Source of the DNA: JAFGOY01 sp034430335 | GTDB lineage: Bacteria; Chloroflexota; Anaerolineae; Aggregatilineales; UBA3940 | NCBI GenBank assembly: GCA_034430335.1 | Contig: DAOUES010000126.1 | Span: forward strand, 1 to 8,659 | DNA: 8,659 nucleotides | Direction of reading: 5' to 3' | Shown: positions 1-6,278 of the stretch, one piece after another | Position numbering within the stretch: position 1 is the stretch's first letter | Layout of the letters: every line of letters begins with the position of its first letter | Program-made: the position numbers and the translations under genes | Notes under the pieces: model-generated | The model's database searches: none | Told to the model about the DNA's origin: nothing | The model's input: only the letters and a program-made list of their open reading frames with translations

Positions 1-840
1 GGTGCGGGCATAATCGAGCAGCGGGTGCTCGGGCAGGCTGGCGGCGATCAATTCGCCTTCGACCACATCGAGCGCGGCCCCGGCCAGCTTCCCCGATTCT
101 AGCGCGTCGAGCAGCGCCGCCGAATCGACCACTGCACCACGTGCGGTATTGATCAGCACCGCGCCGGGTTTGCAATGCGCAAAACAGTCGGCGTCAAATA
201 AATGGGTGGTTTCTTCGTTGAGCGGCACGTGCAGGCTGATCACGTCACTCCGGGCGCAGAGTTCTTTCAGATCACCGACCGCCTCGACCGTCCCGTCGAT
301 CAGGACGTAGGGGTCATAGGCCAGCACCGTCATCTCGAATGCATTCCCATAGCGGGCGACCATGCTCCCCAGGCGGCCATAGCCGACGATCCCCAGCGTG
401 GAGCCGCGCAGTTCATGGCCGCGCATCTGCCCCCGATCCCACTTACCCGACGCGCCCATCTTCGCCGCCGGGATCAACTTACGCCGGAGCGCCAGCAGCA
501 GCGCCCAGGTCTGTTCGGCGGTGGCGGTGATCGACCGGAGAAACGCGGATTCGCCGCGCAGCGTCAACACGTCGATACGGCGTTCCTGCATCGTGTCGAG
601 GTCCAGGTGATCGACGCCAGTGGTTGCCGAAACCACCGCTTTCAAATCAGGGGCCGCGTCGATCATTTCACGGTCGACCCGGTGCCCCAGGCGAACGATC
701 AGAATATCAACACCTGATAGACTGTTCAGCAGTTCTTCCCGGCTGAGGGTGTGATCGTCGATCACTTCACCCAGTGATTCCAGTGTGGCACGTGCTCCGG
801 CATCGTAGCGGTCGGGTTCGGCGTTGAGAATACGGAGCAT
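1..840 (-). CDS. D-2-hydroxyacid dehydrogenase (PGDH-like), 3' end cut by window
   Basis: NAD(P)-dependent oxidoreductase of the D-2-hydroxyacid dehydrogenase family, interconverting a 2-hydroxy and a 2-keto acid; the substrate is unknown. I read 280 codons from ATG 840 without a stop to base 1; the family usually has 310-340 residues, so a short C-terminus lies outside. Visible signs are the substrate-domain segment with TTGVDHLDLD (73-82), the Rossmann loop GYGRLG (153-158), Asp176 at the end of beta-2 (expected to hold the NAD ribose), the NTARG motif with catalytic Arg234, and LDVVEGE (257-263) with the catalytic Glu. The catalytic His should lie just beyond the window. The ATG overlaps the TGA of the cytidylyltransferase gene by 1 nt (TGATG), with AGGAG about 10 nt upstream, so the two are probably translationally coupled. 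The position suggests a role in nonulosonate or surface-glycan synthesis, but phosphoglycerate dehydrogenase or another role is possible. Confidence 0.9.
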   Translation of the reverse strand, partial: MLRILNAEPDRYDAGARATLESLGEVIDDHTLSREELLNSLSGVDILIVRLGHRVDREMIDAAPDLKAVVSATTGVDHLDLDTMQERRIDVLTLRGESAFLRSITATAEQTWALLLALRRKLIPAAKMGASGKWDRGQMRGHELRGSTLGIVGYGRLGSMVARYGNAFEMTVLAYDPYVLIDGTVEAVGDLKELCARSDVISLHVPLNEETTHLFDADCFAHCKPGAVLINTARGAVVDSAALLDALESGKLAGAALDVVEGELIAASLPEHPLLDYART

Positions 841-1538
841 CAACCCTGATCTCCTGTTTCGAGCAGCGCCTCGGCGCGGATGAGGTCGGCGCGGGTATCG
901 ACGTTAACCGAGCGTTCCTCCGGCATCACCACCGCCCGGAGCCGGTCGCCGTAGAAGGATCGCCGCTCGACCAGCACGTCCCGATCCACCAGGTAGATCG
1001 CCCCGTTGCGAACGTAAACCGGCGGGTAATCCTGCCGGTGATGCTGGTGGGCCGCTTCGGGCATCAACAGGCGCGGGGTGTTTCCATCGAGCAGGTATAT
1101 ATAGTACGGGTGGGTCGATTCCAGCTTATAGACCGAGATCACCGAATCGGCCTGCTCGTCCTGATAAAGCCTGATCGCAGCCTGAATATCTTCTGAGCGG
1201 CGCAGGGGGCAGGTCGGCTGGAGCAGCAGGAAAGCGTCGTAGGGTTGGTCCGTCAATTCTTCCATGAAGTCGAGCGCATGGAGGGCCACGTCGACGGCGC
1301 TGGCCGAGTCGGTAGCCAGTTCGGGCGGCCTCATGAAAGGCACCGCCGCATTGTACCGGCGGGCGGTAGAGGCGATTTCCTCGTCATCGGTGGAGATGAT
1401 CACGTTGGCAAGCTGCGGGACGCCCAGCGCGGCCAGGATCGTATGAGCGATCAGGGGATGATCTCCCAGTCTAAGTATGTTTTTCCGGGGCAGGCCCTTC
1501 GACCCGCCCCGCGCGGGGATCACAGCCAGGACGCGCAT
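840..1538 (-). CDS. neuA: CMP-nonulosonate (acylneuraminate-type) cytidylyltransferase
   Basis: Cytoplasmic nucleotidyltransferase that activates a nonulosonic acid with CTP, giving CMP-sugar and pyrophosphate for glycosyltransferases. The N-terminus carries the family signature IPARGGSKGLPRKN (residues 7-20), the nucleotide-binding P-loop-like segment. The core LLLQPTCPLR (104-113) follows, then VRNGAIYLVD (177-186), and finally NVDTRADLIRAE (212-223) with the conserved acidic residues expected to hold Mg2+. At 232 residues it is a single-domain enzyme of normal size. ATG 1538 sits 2 nt after the TGA of the epimerase gene, with no good Shine-Dalgarno of its own, so re-initiation from the upstream gene is likely. 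The family also contains legionaminate, pseudaminate and KDO cytidylyltransferases. The neighbouring neuB- and neuC-type genes favour a sialate- or legionaminate-like sugar over KDO. The exact substrate cannot be read from the sequence. Confidence 0.9.
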   Translation of the reverse strand: MRVLAVIPARGGSKGLPRKNILRLGDHPLIAHTILAALGVPQLANVIISTDDEEIASTARRYNAAVPFMRPPELATDSASAVDVALHALDFMEELTDQPYDAFLLLQPTCPLRRSEDIQAAIRLYQDEQADSVISVYKLESTHPYYIYLLDGNTPRLLMPEAAHQHHRQDYPPVYVRNGAIYLVDRDVLVERRSFYGDRLRAVVMPEERSVNVDTRADLIRAEALLETGDQG

Positions 1539-1540
1539 GG

Positions 1541-2701
1541 TCAGTAGGTCAACTGCTTGTCTATCGAGAGGTTACAGGTCGCCAACACTTCGGCGATCCG
1601 TCTACCCGCGTCGCCGCTGCCGTAGATCGGGTCGCTGGGATAGCGGCCATTGGCGATCTGCTTTTCGGTCGCTTCGCGGATGGCGGCGCGATCATGGGGA
1701 ACGTCGATCACGTTTAAGCCCCGGTCGCGCCCGCGCTGCCGGTCGCCGATATTGACCACCGGGATGCCCAGGTAGGCGCATTCGCGGATGCCTGCGCTGG
1801 AATTCCCAACCAGGCAGCGGGTGTGGTAGATCAACTTCAGGAAATCTTCGGGGGCGAAGTTCTTGTAAAAATGGAAATGGTCGATACTGCGGCCTTCTTT
1901 CTCGCGGAAGGCACGGATGCCCTTCGACGTGCCGTCCGAACCGGCATCCATGTTCGGCCAGAACCAGAAAGCGGGTATGTCCAGGTCACGGATCGCTTCC
2001 AACGTGACAGTGATATCTTCTCGGGCCGTCTGGTAGCTGGTGGTGACCGGGTGCTGCATCACGACGATATAGTCCTGCTGTGGGTCGACCGTCCCGGCCC
2101 CTACCCCGCCGTAGCGCGTGTAGGGATCGAAATCGAGGTGATCGCCGTAATCGATGCGGGCCGCGAGGTCAATCGACGGGCAGCCGGTGACGAACACCCG
2201 ATCCGGGCGCTCCCCCATCTTGATCACACGTTCTGCTGCATTCTCACCGGAAACCAGGTGAATATCGGCGAGCTTGGTGTTGGCATGGCGGACTTTCTCG
2301 TCGATGGAGCCAGTCACTTCACCGCCCTGCACATGGGCGAGCGGAATATTCATATAAGCGGCGGCGATGGATGTGGCAATCGTTTCAAACCGGTCGGCAA
2401 TGGTGACGACGACATCCGGCCTGTGATTGTCGAAAACGGTCGCAAGTTCCTGCAAGGCCAGCCCGGTCGATTTGGCCGAAGTGGTCAGGTTTTCCCCTTC
2501 GAGCAGATTGTAAACGCGGGCATTGACCGTAAAGCCGTCGCGCTCGACGTATTTCTCCGGCTGCCCGTAAAAATCGAGCAGCATTGAGGCCGCCAGAACC
2601 AGTTGAAGCTCCAGGTCGGGATGCTCGACAATCGCTTCCAGGGCCGTTTTGATTCGGGAATAGCTGGGCCGGGCTGTCACGACCACACAGATTTTTCGCA
2701 T
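1541..2701 (-). CDS. neuC: Hydrolysing UDP-GlcNAc-type 2-epimerase (NeuC/LegG-like)
   Basis: Releases UDP and inverts C2 of a UDP-HexNAc, giving free ManNAc or the 2,4-diacetamido-trideoxy analogue used by NeuB-type synthases. Taken from ATG 2701 the protein has 386 residues, normal for the family, and opens directly into the first beta strand, RKICVVVTARPSYSRIK. Likely catalytic residues, by analogy with WecB-type epimerases, are Asp103 in ADRFE, Glu128 in GGEVTGSIDEK with a nearby acidic residue, and His217 in QHPVTT. The UDP-binding end is VGNSSAGIREC (298-308) and NIGDRQRGRDRG (317-328), which is typical of NeuC rather than WecB. An in-frame ATG at 2746 would add 15 residues and has a GGGGA stretch 9 nt upstream, whereas ATG 2701 has no clear Shine-Dalgarno; family alignment favours 2701. 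The gene leads the neuC-neuA-dehydrogenase run. NeuC and LegG specificities cannot be separated by eye. Confidence 0.88.
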   Translation of the reverse strand: MRKICVVVTARPSYSRIKTALEAIVEHPDLELQLVLAASMLLDFYGQPEKYVERDGFTVNARVYNLLEGENLTTSAKSTGLALQELATVFDNHRPDVVVTIADRFETIATSIAAAYMNIPLAHVQGGEVTGSIDEKVRHANTKLADIHLVSGENAAERVIKMGERPDRVFVTGCPSIDLAARIDYGDHLDFDPYTRYGGVGAGTVDPQQDYIVVMQHPVTTSYQTAREDITVTLEAIRDLDIPAFWFWPNMDAGSDGTSKGIRAFREKEGRSIDHFHFYKNFAPEDFLKLIYHTRCLVGNSSAGIRECAYLGIPVVNIGDRQRGRDRGLNVIDVPHDRAAIREATEKQIANGRYPSDPIYGSGDAGRRIAEVLATCNLSIDKQLTY

Positions 2702-2763
2702 AAGGTTTGCCAACACCGCTGTTGATTCGATTCGCAGGGTATACATTAACTGCTATCCCCGAT

Positions 2764-2793
2764 TTGAACAAGTACCTCCCCACCGAGTAGAAT
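2764..2793 (+). promoter_or_regulatory. Predicted sigma70-type promoter of the neuB-like gene
   Basis: TTGAAC (2764-2769) and TAGAAT (2788-2793) are separated by 18 bp, close to the TTGACA/TATAAT consensus. Transcription would start near 2800, giving a leader of about 28 nt. The Shine-Dalgarno AGGAGA (2815-2820) lies 7 nt before ATG 2828. The promoter sits in the short divergent gap with neuC, so both transcripts may be controlled from this gap. No convincing minus-strand promoter was found; TTGTTC-17-TAATGT on the minus strand is a weak candidate. Confidence 0.6.
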
Positions 2794-2827
2794 TCGGGCA
2801 GATGCCGCCAGCACAGGAGATAAGTCG

Positions 2828-3862
2828 ATGCAAATTGGAGACCGGGGTATCGGTGAAGGCGCGCCGTGTTTCATCATTGCCGAAGTTGCGCTGGGTCACG
2901 ATGGCAGCCTGGGGATGGCCCACGCCTATATCGACGCGATTGCCAGCGCCGGGGCAGACGCAGCGAAGTTCCAGACTCATATTGCCGAAGCAGAAAGCTC
3001 GGAGGCCGAACCGTTCCGCGTGCCGTTCAGCCCACAGGACAAAACCCGCCTCGATTACTGGCGTCGGACGGGTTTCACGGCGGAGCAGTGGCGCGGCCTG
3101 GCCGATCACAGCGCGGAGAAAGGGCTGATTTTCCTCAGTTCGCCGTTCTCTATCGAAGCCGTCGATCTTCTGGCCGATCTCGATATGGCCGCTTACAAAA
3201 TCGCGTCGGGTGAGATCGGCAACGAACCCATGATCCAGTACATCATCGAACAGAATCGGCCCGTCCTGTTTTCGTCGGGGATGAGCGACTGGGCAGAACT
3301 GGATCGCGGAATCGATCTGGTTCGATCAGCCGGTGTGGACGTGGGGGTCTTTCAATGCACGACGCAGTATCCCTGCCCCCCGGAACGACTCGGCCTGAAC
3401 ATCGTCCCCCAGATGCGCCAGCGCTACGGCTGCCCGGTCGGGCTTTCCGACCATTCGGGGACGATCTACGCGGGGCTTGCGGCGGTGACGCTGGGTGTCG
3501 ATTTGCTTGAAATTCATGTGGCGATGAGCCGCGAGATGTTCGGGCCGGACGTGGTTGCATCGGTGACGACGGGTGAACTCCGGCAGTTGGTCGAGGGGGT
3601 GTGGTTCGTCGAACGGGCGTTGGCCGGGCACGTGGACAAGGACGCCCTGCAGGAAGAATTCCAGCCCCTGCGCGAGATTTTCACTCAGAGCGTCGTCACG
3701 ACCGCCAATCTCCCCACCGGGACGGTGCTCGAACGCGATCACCTGTCGACGCGCAAGCCGGGCACGGGTATCCCCGCCCGCGATCTCGATCAACTGGTAG
3801 GGCGCACGCTTGCCCGCGATGTTTTAGAAGGAACGTATCTTTCGTATGAGGATTTCGAATAG
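2828..3862 (+). CDS. neuB: NeuB-type nonulosonic acid synthase
   Basis: Condenses phosphoenolpyruvate with an N-acetylhexosamine to form a 9-carbon nonulosonic acid in the cytoplasm. Its 344 residues fall into a NeuB TIM barrel (about 10-265) and a C-terminal SAF/antifreeze-like domain (about 287-342). Barrel motifs include IIAEVALGHDG (16-26), KFQTHIAE (47-54), SSPFS (104-108), YKIASGEIGNEP (123-134), CTTQYP (177-182), SDHSG (207-211) and LEIH (227-230). His209 and His230 match the two metal ligands known in Neisseria NeuB, and GPDVVAS (239-245) matches its GPD segment. Two differences stand out: GHDG replaces the usual NHxG, and Lys310 occupies the SAF position held by Arg314 in the Neisseria enzyme. 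A good promoter and AGGAGA site precede ATG 2828. The gene is divergent from neuC-neuA. The product could be a sialate, a legionaminate or a variant sugar; the general reaction class is secure. Confidence 0.92.
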   Translation: MQIGDRGIGEGAPCFIIAEVALGHDGSLGMAHAYIDAIASAGADAAKFQTHIAEAESSEAEPFRVPFSPQDKTRLDYWRRTGFTAEQWRGLADHSAEKGLIFLSSPFSIEAVDLLADLDMAAYKIASGEIGNEPMIQYIIEQNRPVLFSSGMSDWAELDRGIDLVRSAGVDVGVFQCTTQYPCPPERLGLNIVPQMRQRYGCPVGLSDHSGTIYAGLAAVTLGVDLLEIHVAMSREMFGPDVVASVTTGELRQLVEGVWFVERALAGHVDKDALQEEFQPLREIFTQSVVTTANLPTGTVLERDHLSTRKPGTGIPARDLDQLVGRTLARDVLEGTYLSYEDFE

Positions 3863-3868
3863 CCTGAT

Positions 3869-3914
3869 CGCCCCCTGTGGGGGAGATGGGCGACGCAGTC
3901 GGCCAGAGGGGGCG
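3869..3914. repeat. G/C-rich imperfect palindrome, REP-like intergenic repeat
   Basis: The arms CGCCCCCT (3869-3876) and AGGGGGCG (3907-3914) are perfectly complementary. Inside them GGGCGAC (3888-3894) and GTCGGCC (3898-3904) form a second stem with one mismatch and a GCA loop. It lies 7 nt beyond the neuB stop, in the convergent gap with lipA. The CCCCCTGTGGGGGAGATG-to-AGAGGGGGCG layout resembles short palindromic intergenic elements seen in many bacterial genomes. No strong T-tract follows (CTTCTT only), so a rho-independent terminator role is possible but weak. The rest of the 3863-4006 gap shows only a poor 5-bp hairpin at 3971-3993. Confidence 0.5.
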
Positions 3915-4006
3915 CTTCTTCACGCACAAAATCTAACCGCCTGTCTTAATATCGAACACGCCTTTCCACACCGGGAGATCATTCTATCCCCGGCTTTACA
4001 GAATCC

Positions 4007-4930
4007 TCACCCGGCCAGAGTCAGAAAATCGAGCCGCGACAACTCCCGCACCTGTTCGGCGGCGCGGTACGAACTGCGTACCAGCGGCCCGCTTTCGACC
4101 CACCTGTAGCCCATCTCCAACCCGATACGCTTGAGTTCTATGAACTTGTCCGGCGTGTAGTAGCGGTCGATGGGCATGTGCTTCTTGCTGGGCTGTAGAT
4201 ACTGCCCGATGGTGAGAATATCGACCTTCAGTTTGGCCAGATCGCCCATTACCTCGACCACCTCGTCGAAGGTTTCGCCCAGCCCCACCATGATTCCGCT
4301 CTTGGTCAGCACCAGCGGATCCATCTGCTTGGCGTTGCCGAGCGTCGCCAGCGCCCACTCGTAGTGATCCTGCGGCTGGACCGCGCGGAACAGGCGCGGC
4401 ACCGTCTCGACGTTGTGATTGAGGATTTCCGGGCGGGCGTCCATCACGATCTTCAAGGCGTCGGGGTCGCCCTTGAAATCGGGAATCAGCACTTCTATCG
4501 AGCAGCCGGGGTGAACCTGCCGGATGCGGGTGATCACCATTGCGAAGATCGGCGCTCCGCCGTCCTTTCGCTCGTCGCGGTTCACCGACGTGATCACGAC
4601 GTGCTTCAAATTCATCGCCTTGACCGCCTGGGCAACTCGATCCGGCTCCTGCCAGTCCATCGGCTCAGGCCGACCGGTCTTGATGTCGCAGAAGCGGCAG
4701 GAACGGGTGCAGGTATCGCCCATCATCAAAAAGGTGGCCGTCCCCTGTCCCCAGCACTCGCCGATGTTGGGGCACATCGCTTCCTCGCAGACGGTATGCA
4801 GCGTCTTCTTGCGCATCAACTCCTTGAGCGAATCGTAATTTTCACCGCTGGGTGCGCGCACCCTGATCCACTCCGGGCGGCGGCGCGGTCTGGCGGCGGC
4901 GTTGGCTTTTTCGAGCTTGTCTACGGTCAT
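4007..4930 (-). CDS. lipA: Lipoyl synthase, radical SAM
   Basis: Inserts two sulfur atoms into octanoyl groups on the E2 and H proteins of 2-oxoacid dehydrogenase and glycine-cleavage systems, in the cytoplasm. The 307-residue protein has normal family length. The auxiliary cluster cysteines are C48, C53 and C59 in CEEAMCPNIGEC, and the radical SAM cluster cysteines are C74, C78 and C81 in CTRSCRFC. The C-terminal RSSYRA (285-290) holds the Ser expected to ligate the auxiliary cluster. The TSVNRDERKDGGAP stretch corresponds to the family's SVDRDDxxDGGA, with conservative changes. ATG 4930 lacks an obvious Shine-Dalgarno, but the residues ahead of the first motif (RRRPEWIRVRAPSG) fit the family. 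A promoter-like pair lies 48-77 bp upstream. No lipB or 2-oxoacid dehydrogenase gene is in the window. The neighbouring exporter gene gives no obvious functional link. Confidence 0.97.
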   Translation of the reverse strand: MTVDKLEKANAAARPRRRPEWIRVRAPSGENYDSLKELMRKKTLHTVCEEAMCPNIGECWGQGTATFLMMGDTCTRSCRFCDIKTGRPEPMDWQEPDRVAQAVKAMNLKHVVITSVNRDERKDGGAPIFAMVITRIRQVHPGCSIEVLIPDFKGDPDALKIVMDARPEILNHNVETVPRLFRAVQPQDHYEWALATLGNAKQMDPLVLTKSGIMVGLGETFDEVVEVMGDLAKLKVDILTIGQYLQPSKKHMPIDRYYTPDKFIELKRIGLEMGYRWVESGPLVRSSYRAAEQVRELSRLDFLTLAG

Positions 4931-4977
4931 TGCATTGAACCCGTTCGATTGAATCGGCGTCGTAGATGGACAGCCAG

Positions 4978-5007
4978 ATTATAGCGATGCTGGAGGACGG
5001 GGATCAA
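4978..5007 (-). promoter_or_regulatory. Predicted sigma70-type promoter of lipA
   Basis: Read on the minus strand, TTGATC (5007-5002) and a perfect TATAAT (4983-4978) are separated by 18 bp. Transcription would begin near 4971 and give a leader of about 40 nt. The site starts right after the exporter stop codon. No terminator hairpin is visible between the two genes, so read-through from the exporter gene is also possible. Confidence 0.6.
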
Positions 5008-5018
5008 CCGCAAGCAGG

Positions 5019-5921
5019 TCAGAAGGCCGCACCGGTTACCAGCCGGTACAGCATGATCAGCGCCCCGATCAGCGGCAGGATGGAGAACATCAGGCGGATA
5101 CGCGGCCCTTCGACATAGCGAGTCAGTGAAGCGCCGAACTGTGCCCCCAGTGCAGCCCCGGTATGCATCACCAGCGCGATCATGATATCGACGTTGCCTT
5201 TGAGGGCGTGGGTCAGTGTACCGAACCCGGCGGAGATCATGATCTCGAACAGGTCGGTGCCGATGGCGATATGGGTCGGGATCCCCAGGATATAGACCAG
5301 AATCGGCATCCGGATAAACCCGCCGCCTACCCCCAGCAGCCCGGAAAGCAGGCCGGTCAGGAAACCGATCCCGATGATCACCCAGAGTGAGATCGACTCA
5401 ATCCCCGCAACGGGGAAGGTGATCATCGGGGCCAGTTTGAAGCCCTGCACACGCTCGAAAAAGGGCCTGGTTTGCACCACATCGTGACCGGTATCAGGCT
5501 CAGTTTCTGCCTGACGGACAGCCCGCCGGCCTTCCCAGAACGTATAACCGCTGACTCCCATCATGATCATGATGTAGATGACCCCAACCACGAGGTCGAT
5601 ATTACCCATCCGCTCAAGATATTCGATGATGCGCGCCCCGACTTCGACGCCGGGAATGGCTCCGATCACCATCATCAGCCCCAGCTTGACGTCCACGTGC
5701 CCCATCGAGCGATGGCGCTTGGCGGCGACAATCGACTTGCCGGTCATATAAGCGAGATCGGTGCCGATTACGAAATTCATCGGCACACCGCTGAGGAACA
5801 TCAATGGCCCGGCGATGAAGCCCCCGCCAACGCCAAAAAATCCTCCCATGATGCCGACCAGGAAGCCAATTGATGCCAGCAGTAAGGGATTGATAGTTAC
5901 ATCGGCGATGGTGAAGTGCAT
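5019..5921 (-). CDS. TauE/SafE (TSUP) family membrane anion exporter
   Basis: Integral inner-membrane protein of the TSUP family. Characterised members move sulfite, sulfonates, sulfoacetate or related organic anions; the substrate here is unknown. The 300 residues show the family's internal duplication: GGFFGVGGGFIAGPLM...GVPMNFVIGTDL (26-56) is mirrored by SGLLGVGGGFIRMPIL...GIPTHIAIGTDL (193-224). Each half is followed by a set of hydrophobic helices, about 8 in total. A charged stretch (about 129-160) links the halves, giving a protein somewhat longer than the common 250-residue members. ATG 5921 has AGGA 9 nt upstream and starts 16 nt after the stop of a small membrane protein gene, so the two very probably share a transcript. 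lipA lies downstream but has its own promoter-like sequence. Family membership is secure. Confidence 0.9.
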   Translation of the reverse strand: MHFTIADVTINPLLLASIGFLVGIMGGFFGVGGGFIAGPLMFLSGVPMNFVIGTDLAYMTGKSIVAAKRHRSMGHVDVKLGLMMVIGAIPGVEVGARIIEYLERMGNIDLVVGVIYIMIMMGVSGYTFWEGRRAVRQAETEPDTGHDVVQTRPFFERVQGFKLAPMITFPVAGIESISLWVIIGIGFLTGLLSGLLGVGGGFIRMPILVYILGIPTHIAIGTDLFEIMISAGFGTLTHALKGNVDIMIALVMHTGAALGAQFGASLTRYVEGPRIRLMFSILPLIGALIMLYRLVTGAAF

Positions 5922-5937
5922 CGGGGGAAATCCTGAT

Positions 5938-6192
5938 CTACTTGGACTTCTTCGGCGAGAACAGCCCGATCAGAAAGGTGGTGAGGATACTCAACAGGAC
6001 GCCCTGGGCAGCGATCAGGACCAGGGCGACCGGGGCATACACAATCAGATTGGCATGAAACAGTCGGGTAAGAGGCTGGTTCAAGAAGCGCAGTACCACC
6101 AGGAAGTAGAGCACCAGCAAGGAACCGTAGATACCCAGCTCAATCGCCAATGAACCAACCACTCGTTTGAAGGATCGTTCTTCATCTGTCAT
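5938..6192 (-). CDS. Small two-helix membrane protein upstream of the TSUP exporter
   Basis: I do not recognise this 84-residue protein as a named family. It begins with a short charged tail (MTDEERSFKRV), followed by a hydrophobic segment at about 14-37 and a second at about 47-77. It ends in a basic tail (SPKKSK), which suggests both ends face the cytoplasm. There is no signal peptidase site or cysteine pair. It sits 16 nt before the exporter gene on the same strand, suggesting co-transcription and perhaps a helper or regulatory subunit for the exporter; that role is inferred from position only. ATG 6192 has only a weak ribosome-binding site, but no other in-frame Met occurs before the first hydrophobic segment. 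A TATAAT box lies 45-50 nt upstream. The hydrophobic pattern and the stop-to-start spacing support a real gene. Confidence 0.8.
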   Translation of the reverse strand: MTDEERSFKRVVGSLAIELGIYGSLLVLYFLVVLRFLNQPLTRLFHANLIVYAPVALVLIAAQGVLLSILTTFLIGLFSPKKSK

Positions 6193-6236
6193 GTAGCTGT
6201 ACCGTGTATCGTGTGTGGTTTCCAGATTGCCAAAGA

Positions 6237-6242
6237 ATTATA
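6237..6242 (-). promoter_or_regulatory. Possible -10 box before the small membrane protein gene
   Basis: A perfect TATAAT is read on the minus strand, 37 nt beyond the HD gene stop and 45 nt before ATG 6192. No convincing -35 hexamer is present; TTCCAC at 18 bp spacing is poor. The core CGCTATAAT is identical to that of the lipA promoter. It may drive the small membrane protein-exporter pair, possibly with an activator. Confidence 0.35.
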
Positions 6243-6278
6243 GCGGAAAACTACACCGGGGTGGAATCGAGCAGGCGG

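Noticed and set aside
202..717. 171-codon plus-strand open frame at the left end
   Set aside because: It is antisense to the D-2-hydroxyacid dehydrogenase, whose Rossmann and catalytic motifs read cleanly on the minus strand.
1823..2587. 254-codon plus-strand open frame opposite the epimerase gene
   Set aside because: It is the antisense of neuC. The minus-strand product has all family motifs, while this frame gives a His/Asp/Gly/Val-rich, motif-free translation typical of high-GC shadows.
2722..2747. TTGATT with TATACATT as a second neuB promoter
   Set aside because: The spacing between the hexamers is only 12-14 bp, and the pair at 2764-2793 is much better.
3971..3993. Possible terminator hairpin for lipA or neuB
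   Set aside because: Only five G-C pairs with a loop of about 12 nt and no T-tract on either strand, too weak to call.
4364..4984. 206-codon plus-strand open frame over lipA
   Set aside because: It is a shadow of lipoyl synthase, with low-complexity His/Arg/Asp composition and no ribosome site or motif.
5163..5873. Two plus-strand open frames rich in His, Asp and Gln opposite the exporter
   Set aside because: They mirror hydrophobic codons of a membrane protein, a standard antisense artefact, and have no start signals.
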